A stretch of 24,050 nt of DNA from CAWHHZ01 sp963829355. Lineage in GTDB: Bacteria > Acidobacteriota > Thermoanaerobaculia > Gp7-AA8 > JAHWKK01. The notes under the pieces were generated by a model. The model was not told where the DNA came from. It ran no database searches and saw only the letters and a list, made by a program, of their open reading frames with translations. Position 1 is the stretch's first letter; every line of letters begins with the position of its first letter. Shown one piece after another: positions 15,599 to 23,823 of this stretch. The translations under genes and the position numbers were made by a program. The stretch spans positions 1 through 24,050 of the forward strand of contig CAWHHZ010000030.1 in NCBI GenBank assembly GCA_963829355.1, read 5' to 3'.

Positions 15599-15654
15599 AA
15601 CATCTAACATCTAACATCTAACATCTGACGACTGACGACTGACGACTGACCCCT
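15599..15654 (+). repeat. AACATCT x4 then GACGACT x3 heptamer tract abutting a start codon
   Basis: Four AACATCT units (15599-15626) are followed without a gap by three GACGACT units and GACCCCT (15627-15654), all in 7-bp phase. The ATG at 15655 follows immediately. There is no Shine-Dalgarno. The preceding intergenic bases (15385-15598) hold a C-rich run and a partial dispersed-repeat copy (15531-15547) but no gene. Confidence 0.9.
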
Positions 15655-16740
<1,086 letters not shown>

Positions 16741-16764
<24 letters not shown>

Positions 16765-16976
16765 CAACCTGGCCCAGGGCGTCAGCCCTGGGAAGGAGAT
16801 CTCCCATCATCGACGTGCGAGGCCGCGAAGGCGGCCGACACGATGGACCAGGGTTGAGAATCGGTGCCATTGTGTCGCCCGCCTTTGCGGGCTCGAGACT
16901 GCAGGGGACCCTCGTTCCCCAGGGCTGACGCCCTGGGCTACGTTGTTTCGCGCCGCCTGCGCGGCGCTGTAGGGCC
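16741..16976. repeat. dispersed composite repeat with long inverted arms
   Basis: It opens with the hairpin GGCCCGCGAAGGCGGGCC (16743-16760). It carries two inverted copies of a 29-base arm: 16764-16792 (ACAACCTGGCCCAGGGCG...) and its reverse complement at 16917-16946 (...CGCCCTGGGCTACGTTGT). Each arm contains a palindromic CCCAGGGC...GCCCTGGG core. More GCCGC-type hairpins follow. The design resembles dispersed non-autonomous elements in acidobacterial and planctomycete genomes. Bases 16977-17127 after it hold a further CCCGCGAAG fragment and no gene. Confidence 0.75.
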
Positions 16977-17127
16977 GCCTGATCGGATCCTTAATTCAAC
17001 GCCATTACGGCTTCAGCCGGGGTAACCGTCGCCACTGAGAACACGCAAGCCCGCGAAGTGGGGCGACAGAGAATGACGCAAGAGTCACCGCGTACGCGCC
17101 CGGAGGAAGAATGCTACTCCCGTTCGA

Positions 17128-17631
17128 TCAACTTTCGGCCAGACCCTTACGACTCTCCTCCGCGGCTCGCAGATTCTGTTCGATACTGCGCCGGACAGCG
17201 GGGGTGTCAGCCTGCGGGGAGAGAGGAACCTGACCGATCGCCATGACGCGCTCGATCATCTCGCCAAGCTCTCCGACCGTGAGCTCCTCGAACACCTCGT
17301 ACAGCCCGCCGGGGTTTTCCTCGAGCGGATTATGCAGCTCGAGAATGGACCGGATCGTTTCGACCTCTACGGTTGTCGGTGGAGGGACGAGGAGTGAGGC
17401 GAGGGCGGCATGATCGAGATGGATCTGCTGCTCGACGGCCGTCGAGCCGCGGCGGCGCCGGATCTCGGGAAGAAGAATCTTCTCCTCGATCGCGATGTGT
17501 CTCAGAAGTCCGCGCCGGAGCTCGTCGTAGATCTCCGCGTCGATTGTTCCGTTCGCGCGGATCGAGCTATCGAGAAGGGCGTCGAGTCGCGCGTGATCAT
17601 CGGACAGATACTCGTAGATCTGAGCAGCCAT
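17128..17631 (-). CDS. hemerythrin HHE-domain protein
   Basis: A 167-residue cytoplasmic four-helix protein. Iron-ligand-type residues are present: DDHARLDALLD near the N-terminus, LRRGLLRHIAIEEKILLPEI (HxxxEE), LDHAALASLL, and LELHNPLEENPGGLYEVFEE (HNxxEE). This is the HHE pattern of hemerythrin-like and RIC-type proteins that bind a di-iron centre and handle oxygen, nitric oxide or iron repair. The ATG at 17631 is chosen over a TTG two codons upstream. No Shine-Dalgarno is evident. It lies downstream of two stress proteins on the same strand, which suggests a shared low-oxygen or NO-response role. Confidence 0.85.
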   Translation of the reverse strand: MAAQIYEYLSDDHARLDALLDSSIRANGTIDAEIYDELRRGLLRHIAIEEKILLPEIRRRRGSTAVEQQIHLDHAALASLLVPPPTTVEVETIRSILELHNPLEENPGGLYEVFEELTVGELGEMIERVMAIGQVPLSPQADTPAVRRSIEQNLRAAEESRKGLAES

Positions 17632-17679
17632 GCCCAATGGTACAGGAGCGCCGGCAGAGTGCCAGCGCTCCCCGTGGCT

Positions 17680-18126
17680 TCAGCCTGTTGAGACGCCAGC
17701 AGGTTCCTCCGTCCCTTTCCGATCAGAGTCACGGTCAGCCTCCTTCGGCACCATGACGGACATGACCTGGCAGGGGGCGTGGCGCGTCACACGCTCGGTG
17801 GTGGTGCCCAGGACGGTCGTGTTTGCAAATCTTTTGTGCTGCGCGCCGATCACGATGAGATCCACACGCTGCTTTTCTGCATAGGCGATCACCTCCTCGG
17901 CTGCGTTTCCTCGACGCACCAGTACCCTGAGGTCACAAAGTCTCCTGAGACTCTCGGGAACCCACTGATGGAGTCTGCACAGAATGTCACCGATGTCAGC
18001 GACCTCCTCAGCCTCCAGCAGGTGAAGGGCCACGACCTCGGCTCCCAACAGCGACCCGAGTGTTCCGGCATGCATGAGTGCCTCGAGAGCGACGGTCGTG
18101 AGGTTGACGGGACAAAGGATCGTCAT
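17680..18126 (-). CDS. universal stress protein (second copy, variant nucleotide motif)
   Basis: A 148-residue UspA-fold protein. It begins MTILCPVNLTTVALEALMHA, then GAEVVALHLLEAE, and ends in the canonical last strand and turn (VDLIVIGAQHKRFANTTVLG, then TERVTRHAPCQVMSV). In ATP-binding members the motif is GxxGx9G(S/T). Here it is GAQHx9GT, with His replacing the second Gly, so nucleotide binding may be weak. Its start overlaps the upstream stress protein by 119 bases in another frame, which is unusual. The C-terminal tail after VPKEADRDSDRK is low-complexity. Confidence 0.8.
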   Translation of the reverse strand: MTILCPVNLTTVALEALMHAGTLGSLLGAEVVALHLLEAEEVADIGDILCRLHQWVPESLRRLCDLRVLVRRGNAAEEVIAYAEKQRVDLIVIGAQHKRFANTTVLGTTTERVTRHAPCQVMSVMVPKEADRDSDRKGTEEPAGVSTG

Positions 18127-18601
18127 GATCTTCCTGAGACTCCAGCGGATGCTTCCTTTGCGGAACGGTGATGACCGGCCTTGTGGTCCGGAACTGGACT
18201 CCCTGAACGACCGACCCGATGAGGAACGACATGAACGGATTTCTCCCGTGTGTTCCCATGATGATCAGGTCGGCATTTTCCTCGTCCGCGGTGTTGCAGA
18301 TTGACGAGATCGGATATCCGGAGGCCGCCCTCGCCACCACCTTCACGTTGGGGGAGAAGTAGTCAGTCGTCATCTCCTGAAGTTTTGCCTCGGTCCTCCT
18401 GGAAAGGTCATTCATCGCACGAGCCATCGTGTCGTCATCGAATGATCCATAGTCGACGAAGCCGATCGGTGAGATGGCGTTGAAGAGGATGGCTTCTGCG
18501 CCCACAGTTTCGACGAGGTCCGCCGCGAAGGCGATTGCAGGTTCGGAAGCTGGAGTGAGGTCGGTTGCGACCAGGATCTTCTTCAGTTCGAAGGCGTCCA
18601 T
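18008..18601 (-). CDS. universal stress protein (first copy, ATP-binding type)
   Basis: A UspA-fold protein starting at ATG 18601, with GGAG nine bases upstream. It reads MDAFELKKILVATDLTPASE through SPIGFVDYG and ASGYPISSICNTADEENADL to IIMGTHGRNPFMSFLIGSVV. The motif GTHGx9GS is complete, so this copy should bind ATP. The normal fold ends at about residue 155 (TRPVITVPQRK). About 40 further residues, rich in Arg, His and Ser, overlap the start of the next gene and look non-native. A lost stop or a one-base shift joining it to the second stress protein (a tandem Usp) is possible; in the other frame the joint would read RKGSIRWSLRKIMTILCPVN. Confidence 0.8.
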   Translation of the reverse strand: MDAFELKKILVATDLTPASEPAIAFAADLVETVGAEAILFNAISPIGFVDYGSFDDDTMARAMNDLSRRTEAKLQEMTTDYFSPNVKVVARAASGYPISSICNTADEENADLIIMGTHGRNPFMSFLIGSVVQGVQFRTTRPVITVPQRKHPLESQEDHDDPLSRQPHDRRSRGTHACRNTRVAVGSRGRGPSPAGG

Positions 18602-18725
18602 AGGAGTCTCCAATGGAACGGGCTTCGGTGGCCGGAGACCACAGTCCCGTCCTCACTATCAATGTAGGTCCGAGACTGGGGGGAGGCGATGTGTGTCAGC
18701 ACAGGGCGATGTGACGCAGAGCCGC

Positions 18726-18874
18726 AACTGTCATCCTGAGCGCCAGCGAAGGATCGGGTGGACGTCCTGACTGCTAGCGCGATACCTTCCGTGCCTGGCG
18801 GTAGAGCCTTCCACGAGATCCTTCGACCGTCCTCCTCCCGCTTCGCGGGACTCCGGCGGCTCAGGATGACAGTT
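18726..18874. repeat. 149-bp REP/MITE-like inverted element
   Basis: The left arm AACTGTCATCCTGAGCG (18726-18742), continuing to GCGAAGGATC at 18755, is the reverse complement of the right arm, which starts GATCCTTCG (18817) and ends CTCAGGATGACAGTT (18874). An inner hairpin, CCCGCTTCGCGGG, lies at about 18838-18850. The right arm matches the single copy at 6514-6560. Confidence 0.8.
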
Positions 18875-18894
18875 CTCGCGGCGGCGTTCGGATC

Positions 18895-19611
18895 TCAGAT
18901 CGAGACCATCTGGGCGAGGCGCTCGCGGTCCGTGAGGACGAACGTTGAACCGCGAACTTCGAGAATCTTTTTCTTCTTCAGGTCCGCGAGCGAGCGCGTC
19001 ACCGTCTCGCGGGTGGTCCCGATCATCTCGGCGATCTCCTCGTGCGTGAGAAGGACCTGGAATCTCGAGTCGCCGTTCGGTTGGAGCGAGTGCTCAGACC
19101 AGTCGAGAAGAAGTCTGGCGAGCCGTTCGGCCGTGGTCGATGAGAGTCCGAGATTTCGAACGTCCCGCTGTGCAGCGTTGTACGACATCGCCAGCGACTG
19201 TGCGCTGTGCATACAGGCGTCTACGTGTCGGGTGATGAAGCGCAGGAAATCGTCGCGGCGTACCGAATTGACCTGACACGGCTCCAGTGTTTCGCCGCTG
19301 ACCTCGTACGCCCTGTTTCCTACTGTAGCGCTCAGCCCGAGAACCTCACCGGCTTCCGCGATCCGGAGGATCATCTTACGGCCTTCCATCGAGGAGGTCG
19401 TCAGCTTGACCCGCCCACTGCAGATGATGAACACGCCGCGCGCAGGTTCTCCCTCGGAGAAGATCACGGATCCCTTCGGATAGACGGAGGTGAACTTGAT
19501 CGAGTCGAGCTCCGCCACGGCCTCCTCGCCGAGATTGCAGAAAGGACGTTCTGCACGGACAGAGCACTTGTTGCAGTTCGACTCGAGATTGAGGTTGTAT
19601 GGAGTGGGCAT
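18895..19611 (-). CDS. Crp/Fnr-family regulator with FNR-like cysteine pattern
   Basis: A 238-residue transcription factor. Residues 13-25 are CNKCSVRAERPFC (Cys13, Cys16, Cys25), and further cysteines are at 64 and 112. FNR uses three N-terminal cysteines plus one near 122 to hold an oxygen-sensitive [4Fe-4S] cluster, so this protein may be similar, although the third spacing is longer. A cyclic-nucleotide-type beta-roll follows (EGEPARGVFIICSGRVKLTT), then a dimer helix and a helix-turn-helix (LTHEEIAEMIGTTRETVTRS). The R-E-T-V-T-R recognition helix equals that of Crp (R, E, R), predicting GTGA half-sites. It is divergent from the radical-SAM-like gene and next to stress and hemerythrin genes, consistent with an oxygen/NO switch. 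Confidence 0.9.
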   Translation of the reverse strand: MPTPYNLNLESNCNKCSVRAERPFCNLGEEAVAELDSIKFTSVYPKGSVIFSEGEPARGVFIICSGRVKLTTSSMEGRKMILRIAEAGEVLGLSATVGNRAYEVSGETLEPCQVNSVRRDDFLRFITRHVDACMHSAQSLAMSYNAAQRDVRNLGLSSTTAERLARLLLDWSEHSLQPNGDSRFQVLLTHEEIAEMIGTTRETVTRSLADLKKKKILEVRGSTFVLTDRERLAQMVSI

Positions 19612-19715
19612 CTGCTGGTGTTAATTAAGGCCCATCCAGCAAAATTTCGCAAGTCAGCGGCCGCGCAGGCACTCTCGAGTAAGACGAAAGATTCAATGCC
19701 TGCCGCCGTCGCCCC

Positions 19716-19840
19716 GAGGTGATGTCGGATCACCTCCGGACGTGCGACCTGAACACCTCGCATGGCATGTCGACCCGCTATCGTTATGTCTGGACCACCC
19801 GCCCTGACCAGACAAGCGCTTGTCGAGCCGGAGGTGTCGG
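19716..19840 (+). promoter_or_regulatory. leader with inverted repeat, 16S-tail mimic and RBS-complementary segment
   Basis: GAGGTGAT and ATCACCTC form a perfect 8-bp hairpin (19716-19736) with loop GTCGG. GGATCACCTCC (19727-19737) is identical to the 3' tail of 16S rRNA. CACCTCCGG (19731-19739) is exactly complementary to CCGGAGGTG (19828-19836), the ribosome-binding site five bases before the ATG at 19841. Two mutually exclusive pairings are therefore possible if the transcript starts upstream. Alternatively the dyad is an operator for the divergent Crp/Fnr gene. Confidence 0.5.
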
Positions 19841-20840
19841 ATGAACCCCACGGGACGGCTGAAGGAAGTTACGATTCAGGGAGCTGGTGAACCCGATCGC
19901 GCGTTCGGCGCCGAGCGGAATTCGCTCTGCTTCTCGGAGTTGATCCTGCTGATCGACGAGTTGGCCGAGATGCGCCATCCGCCTGAAGTCGTCAGGTTTG
20001 AAGGCTTCCGGGCGTCGTCCGACACGATCCGCCTGCTCGAGTACACGCGGGCACGCCGGCTGAGTCCCAGAGTGAGGCTGTCTTTTTCCGATCTGTCCGT
20101 CGAGGCGGTGGAGGAGATCTCAGGCGAAACGGGCGCGATCATCGTCATACCGATCGAGGGCTCCATCGGCCGGAGTGGAGGGGACAAACCGATTCGCGTG
20201 GCCGAGCATGCAGCGTCGGTCGGGATCGACCTCGAGATCGAGACATTGCTCCGGCCGCTTCGATCTCAGAGGGCTGGAATCGCTGGCGCGATTCGTCAAG
20301 GCATCCGGATTTCGCTGGTGGCAGGTAGACTTTCTCGGGCACCCGTCCCGCGGCGGTGGGCTGCTTCGAGGACGTGAGATTGCCCGCACGTTCTCATTTC
20401 TCAACGGACTCCGAAAGCAAATGAAAACCGTGATCGAGATCAGAGAGGCCCCCTCCTTTATCCGGTTCATGGAAGCGAAACGTGCGAGGGGACATGAGCA
20501 GCCGGGGATGATCCGGGTCGTGACCAGCCGCGACACACTCTTCGTCAGTGCCGCGGGGGAGGTGACACCGGGCAGAGCTCTGAATCTTGCCGTCGGAGAC
20601 GTCAGGGAAACCGAGATCGATCGTATCTACACCCACTCTCCTCTCCTGATTGCTCTGCGCGACCCTGAGCGCCTCAGCGGCAGGTGTGGATCGTGTGAGT
20701 TGAATGCCATCTGTGGTGGCTCCCGCGCACGAGCATGGCGTGTCTCGCGGAATCTACTCGCGGAAGATCCGGGATGCTACAGAGCGCGGTCCTCGAGCAC
20801 TGCGATCTCCACCGCAGGCCTGAGAGCGGATCACACTTGA
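19841..20840 (+). pseudogene. radical-SAM-related protein lacking the SAM-cluster motif, one frameshift
   Basis: Two frames together make a 332-residue protein when one base near 20258-20265 is removed (LLRP joined to FDLRGLESLARFVKASG). The start ATG has GGAGGTG five bases upstream. The C-terminus has GRCGSCELNAICGGSRARAW then AEDPGCY, the CxxCx5C...C signature of heme d1/AhbD-type radical SAM enzymes and TIGR04053-like proteins. The N-terminal TIM-barrel strands (for example SELILLIDELAEMRHPPEVV) are family-like. The CxxxCxxC that holds the SAM cluster should lie just before them; the stretch there (KEVTIQGAGEPDRAF, then ERNSLCFSEL) has only one Cys. It may be a catalytically dead paralogue, a decaying gene, or a new auxiliary protein. 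It is divergent from the Crp/Fnr gene. Confidence 0.6.
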
Positions 20841-20914
20841 CGACATGTGTCGACAGCCGCAGTGACTGTTTCGACGAAGTTTCCGCACTGGGATCAACGA
20901 CTGCAACCTGAGGC

Positions 20915-22589
20915 TTACGAGCGATCCTGTGATTCATCTGCTCGAGTCGCATCGAGATGCCGTCCCAACACGAAGACACGGGACGAGTCGCCATGCACGA
21001 GGTTGACGCCCTCGATCTCCGAGAGACTGATGAGGCCGAGTTCCCCGGTCATTTCCTCAGCCTTCCGCAGCTCTTTTTCCGTGGCAATGAGCACACCCTG
21101 TTCGTTGCGACGAGACCATTCGACGACGTCTTCGCCACCTTTCAGCATCTCCACTCTGCCCCGATCGAGGTAGAAGACGAGACTCGGCTCGGTGTACCCC
21201 ACTGCGGCAACGGGCACATCAGGGGAGGTCAGGGTATTGACGGCCGCGACGATCGAAGGAGTCAGCTTCATCTCTTCGGCAGCAGGCACGATGAAGAACG
21301 CGAGCATCGCCTGCATCAGAAACGCTCCGACGAGCTGCAGCCGGACCGTCCTTTCGATCTGACCGGGAGCCGGACCGGAGTCCGAACAGAGTCATTGTGG
21401 TCGTGAGAATTCCGAGGCCGAAGAGCTCCGCGGCGAGACCATGGATCTGGAGAAACCACGCCCCGACCAGGAACGTCGCGGAGAGCAATCCGCCACCGAT
21501 ACCGAACAGTATCTTCCCGGCTCTTCCCGCCGCAATCGCGTCGTTTCCGTCGAAGTCGAGTGATCCGGCCACCACGAGCGCCAGCGCAGGCCAGACCGGG
21601 AGCACGTAGTGTGGCAGCTTGGTCGCGACCAGCGTCATCAGGATCAATGTCGGGATAATCCATCCGAGAAGCACCGCGCGACTTCGAGAATCTCTCTCCC
21701 TCCCTTGCCATAAACGCCGCAAAGCACCCGGCAGGTAGAGCGTCCAGGGGAAAAAGGCCAGCGCAATGATCACCAGATAGTAGGGAAGGAAGAGAAAGAA
21801 ATCGCCACCGTGAGACTCCAGCGGCTGCATCGATCGTTGCAGAACGTGATAGCCGAGACCGCGCGAGGCGAGCTCACCACCCGTCGCGCGATTCGCGGGA
21901 AGACCCCAAAGGAGAAGAAGGACGACTCCGATCAGCACAGCGACTGCCAGCCCGCCCCAGTCTCTCCGGTTCGAAAGGATGGCGGAGCGATCGAGCCACC
22001 AGGCGCCCGCGGCTCCGAGAACAACCACGGCGAGACCAACAGGTCCCTTCGTGAGCAGCGCGCCACCAAAAACGATTCCGAGAAGAGCGACCCGCCCGAA
22101 CGAGAGGGAACCGGGAGGCGCCGTGATCAGAATCGCGAAAGCTCCGGTGATCCAGGCGAGCAGAAGCGCGTCAGTCGTCGCCGCGGATCCGCTCACGAGA
22201 AGGAGCGGTGTGCTCGCCAGAATGAGTGAGGCGAGGATTGCGCGCCGGGGTCCGAAGAGGCGGCGTCCGATCAGAAACGTCAGGAAGCAGACGATTCCCG
22301 CTGCGAGTGGCGCGACACCCCGGGCTCCGAGCTCCGTCTGCCCGAAAAGGCGGATCGGAACCGACATCAACCAGTAGATGAGGATCGGCTTGTGCAGCCG
22401 CGGTTCGCCATTGAAGGTGGGAACCAGCCAGTTCCCTGACTGCATCATTTCCACCGTGGCGCGTGCAAAGCGCGGCTCGTCACGATCCCAGAGCGAACCG
22501 GCCGATGCGACGACGCCGTACCAGACGATGACCGCGAGGCCAATCCCGATCGCAAGGCGAACGCCGCCGGAGCGCTCAGCGTTGATCAT
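20915..22589 (-). pseudogene. GT39/ArnT-like polyprenyl-dependent glycosyltransferase, one frameshift
   Basis: An integral-membrane glycosyltransferase of 557 residues once repaired. The start ATG at 22589 lies inside the end of the PAP2 gene (14-base overlap). Residues 33-72 contain LWDRDEPRFARATVEMMQSG and FNGEPRLHKPILIYWLM, the first-loop catalytic signature of GT-C family 39/83 enzymes such as ArnT. About 11 hydrophobic helices follow, with KLPHYVLPVWPAL, also typical. Near 21350 the frame changes: dropping one G after CGAAAG gives RKTVRLQLVGAFLMQAML and a periplasmic C-terminal domain (VAAVGYTEPSLVFYLDRG) to the TAA at 20915. It probably transfers a sugar from a polyprenyl-phosphate donor to lipid A or protein, with the PAP2 enzyme recycling the lipid carrier. 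Confidence 0.75.
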
Positions 22590-23397
22590 GCAACGTCGCC
22601 GGTTTCCACGCCAGAACAAGCCCAACGAAGAGCACGGCGGGGCCCCAGACCGATCCAAATGTGTCCCAGTACCCGGTCGATTTCGCCCATACGATCCGCG
22701 AAGCAATGAAGAGCACGATCGCGAACACGCCGAGAGAAGCCACCATACGACCAGACATCTCGATCGTCCTGAACCGTCTGGTCATCGCGAGACACCCGCA
22801 GAGTAGCCCGATGAGGATCCCCGCCGTCACATCGGACACGTGATGGTACCCACCCGAGACTCGAGCGAGTGAGACACCTATGATCAGTGCAGTCATAAGG
22901 GGAGCCGTCGCTGGAAAATCGACGACGACCGGAATGGCCACTGCCGCTAAGGACGCCACGTCTCCACTCGGAAACGAGCGATGGTCCGCTCCGTTCGGAC
23001 GCTCGACGTCGGTAAAGGCCTTCAGCGGAGTGACCATGGCCGCGACGAGGATCAGAGCGATGAGAACACGGCTCGTGAGACGGCGCCACCCGTGAATCCC
23101 GAGCATCAGGGCGAGGACGACCAGGATGTCGGCCTTCCCCCATGGCTTGAAAACCGTCTGAAGAGTGTGTGTGATCTCGAGGCTCATCGAGGTCTCGATC
23201 GACCCCGTAGCGGCTTCGTCGAGTGCATGCATCCGATGCCACGCCTGCATCAACGTGTGATCCCCCGCCAGCGGCAGCGCGATAACGGTGAGAGTCAGAA
23301 CGAACAGGATCAGGAGCGGCCAGCGCTTCCTTCCAGCCGTCAGCGGATCCCGCGGGACCTCGGCGACCTGCTCTGTCTGAGTGTTTCTGCGGATCAT
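22576..23397 (-). CDS. PAP2-family lipid phosphatase with variant PSGD motif
   Basis: A 273-residue inner-membrane phosphatase with about six helices. The ATG at 23397 is chosen over a longer frame because GAGGGA lies six bases upstream and the extension is low-complexity. Phosphatase motifs: K126-x6-R133-P134 (KAFTDVERP); S141-F-P-S-G-D146, where the usual PSGH has Asp instead of His; and R179-x5-H185-x3-D189 (RVSGGYHHVSD), with Ala for the usual Ser before Arg. The nucleophile His (H185) and its Asp are kept, and the general-acid His is replaced. It would act on undecaprenyl-type phosphates. It is coupled by a 14-base overlap to the glycosyltransferase. Confidence 0.8.
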   Translation of the reverse strand: MIRRNTQTEQVAEVPRDPLTAGRKRWPLLILFVLTLTVIALPLAGDHTLMQAWHRMHALDEAATGSIETSMSLEITHTLQTVFKPWGKADILVVLALMLGIHGWRRLTSRVLIALILVAAMVTPLKAFTDVERPNGADHRSFPSGDVASLAAVAIPVVVDFPATAPLMTALIIGVSLARVSGGYHHVSDVTAGILIGLLCGCLAMTRRFRTIEMSGRMVASLGVFAIVLFIASRIVWAKSTGYWDTFGSVWGPAVLFVGLVLAWKPATLHDQR

Positions 23398-23823
23398 CTG
23401 TCCCTCACGGACTGATCGACACAATGGGGGGCGCTGGGATGGTGAAGCGTCTGACTCCTCTATCGAAACGAAAAATATCGGACGGAAGATTCCACTCGAC
23501 ACAAACCGTCTCTTTCGTTGCTCTCGGCTATACATCCTCTGCTGGATCGGAAGACGATCGCCCGGAGTCGTACGATGGAGGCTCCCGCCCGGGCACCTCC
23601 AGGTCGGGTAATCTTCCATCCTCTCGCGGAAGATCGGGATGCTGCGGGCCATGCCCACGAGGCTCGGGTTTTCGGTCGCTGAGCTCAGACCCGGCCACTC
23701 CTGAGCTGGTGTACGGGCAGGCGATCGACGAAATGCCGGGGTGGCGCCTCGAGCGGTTCCTCTTTTGCAGTATGTCATCCGATGTCCCCCTGCAGCTCAA
23801 CTGCAACAGAAGGAGAAACTGAA
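23398..23823. other. 426-base intergenic region between divergent genes
   Basis: No convincing gene is present; open frames across it have arginine- and serine-rich shadow composition and no ribosome-binding sites. TATACAT near 23531 resembles a rightward -10 element, but no good -35 stands before it. A G6 run (23425-23430) lies near the left end. The right end carries the AAGGAG ribosome-binding site for the CHRD gene. Confidence 0.55.

Noticed and set aside
18678..18705. A Crp-like TGTG...CACA dyad upstream of the first stress protein gene
   Set aside because: The spacing between TGTG and CACA is six bases, not the eight expected for a Crp site, and the flanks do not match.
19742..19840. 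Search for the missing CxxxCxxC motif upstream of the radical-SAM-like start
   Set aside because: All three forward frames were read; none gives three suitably spaced cysteines, and stops occur.
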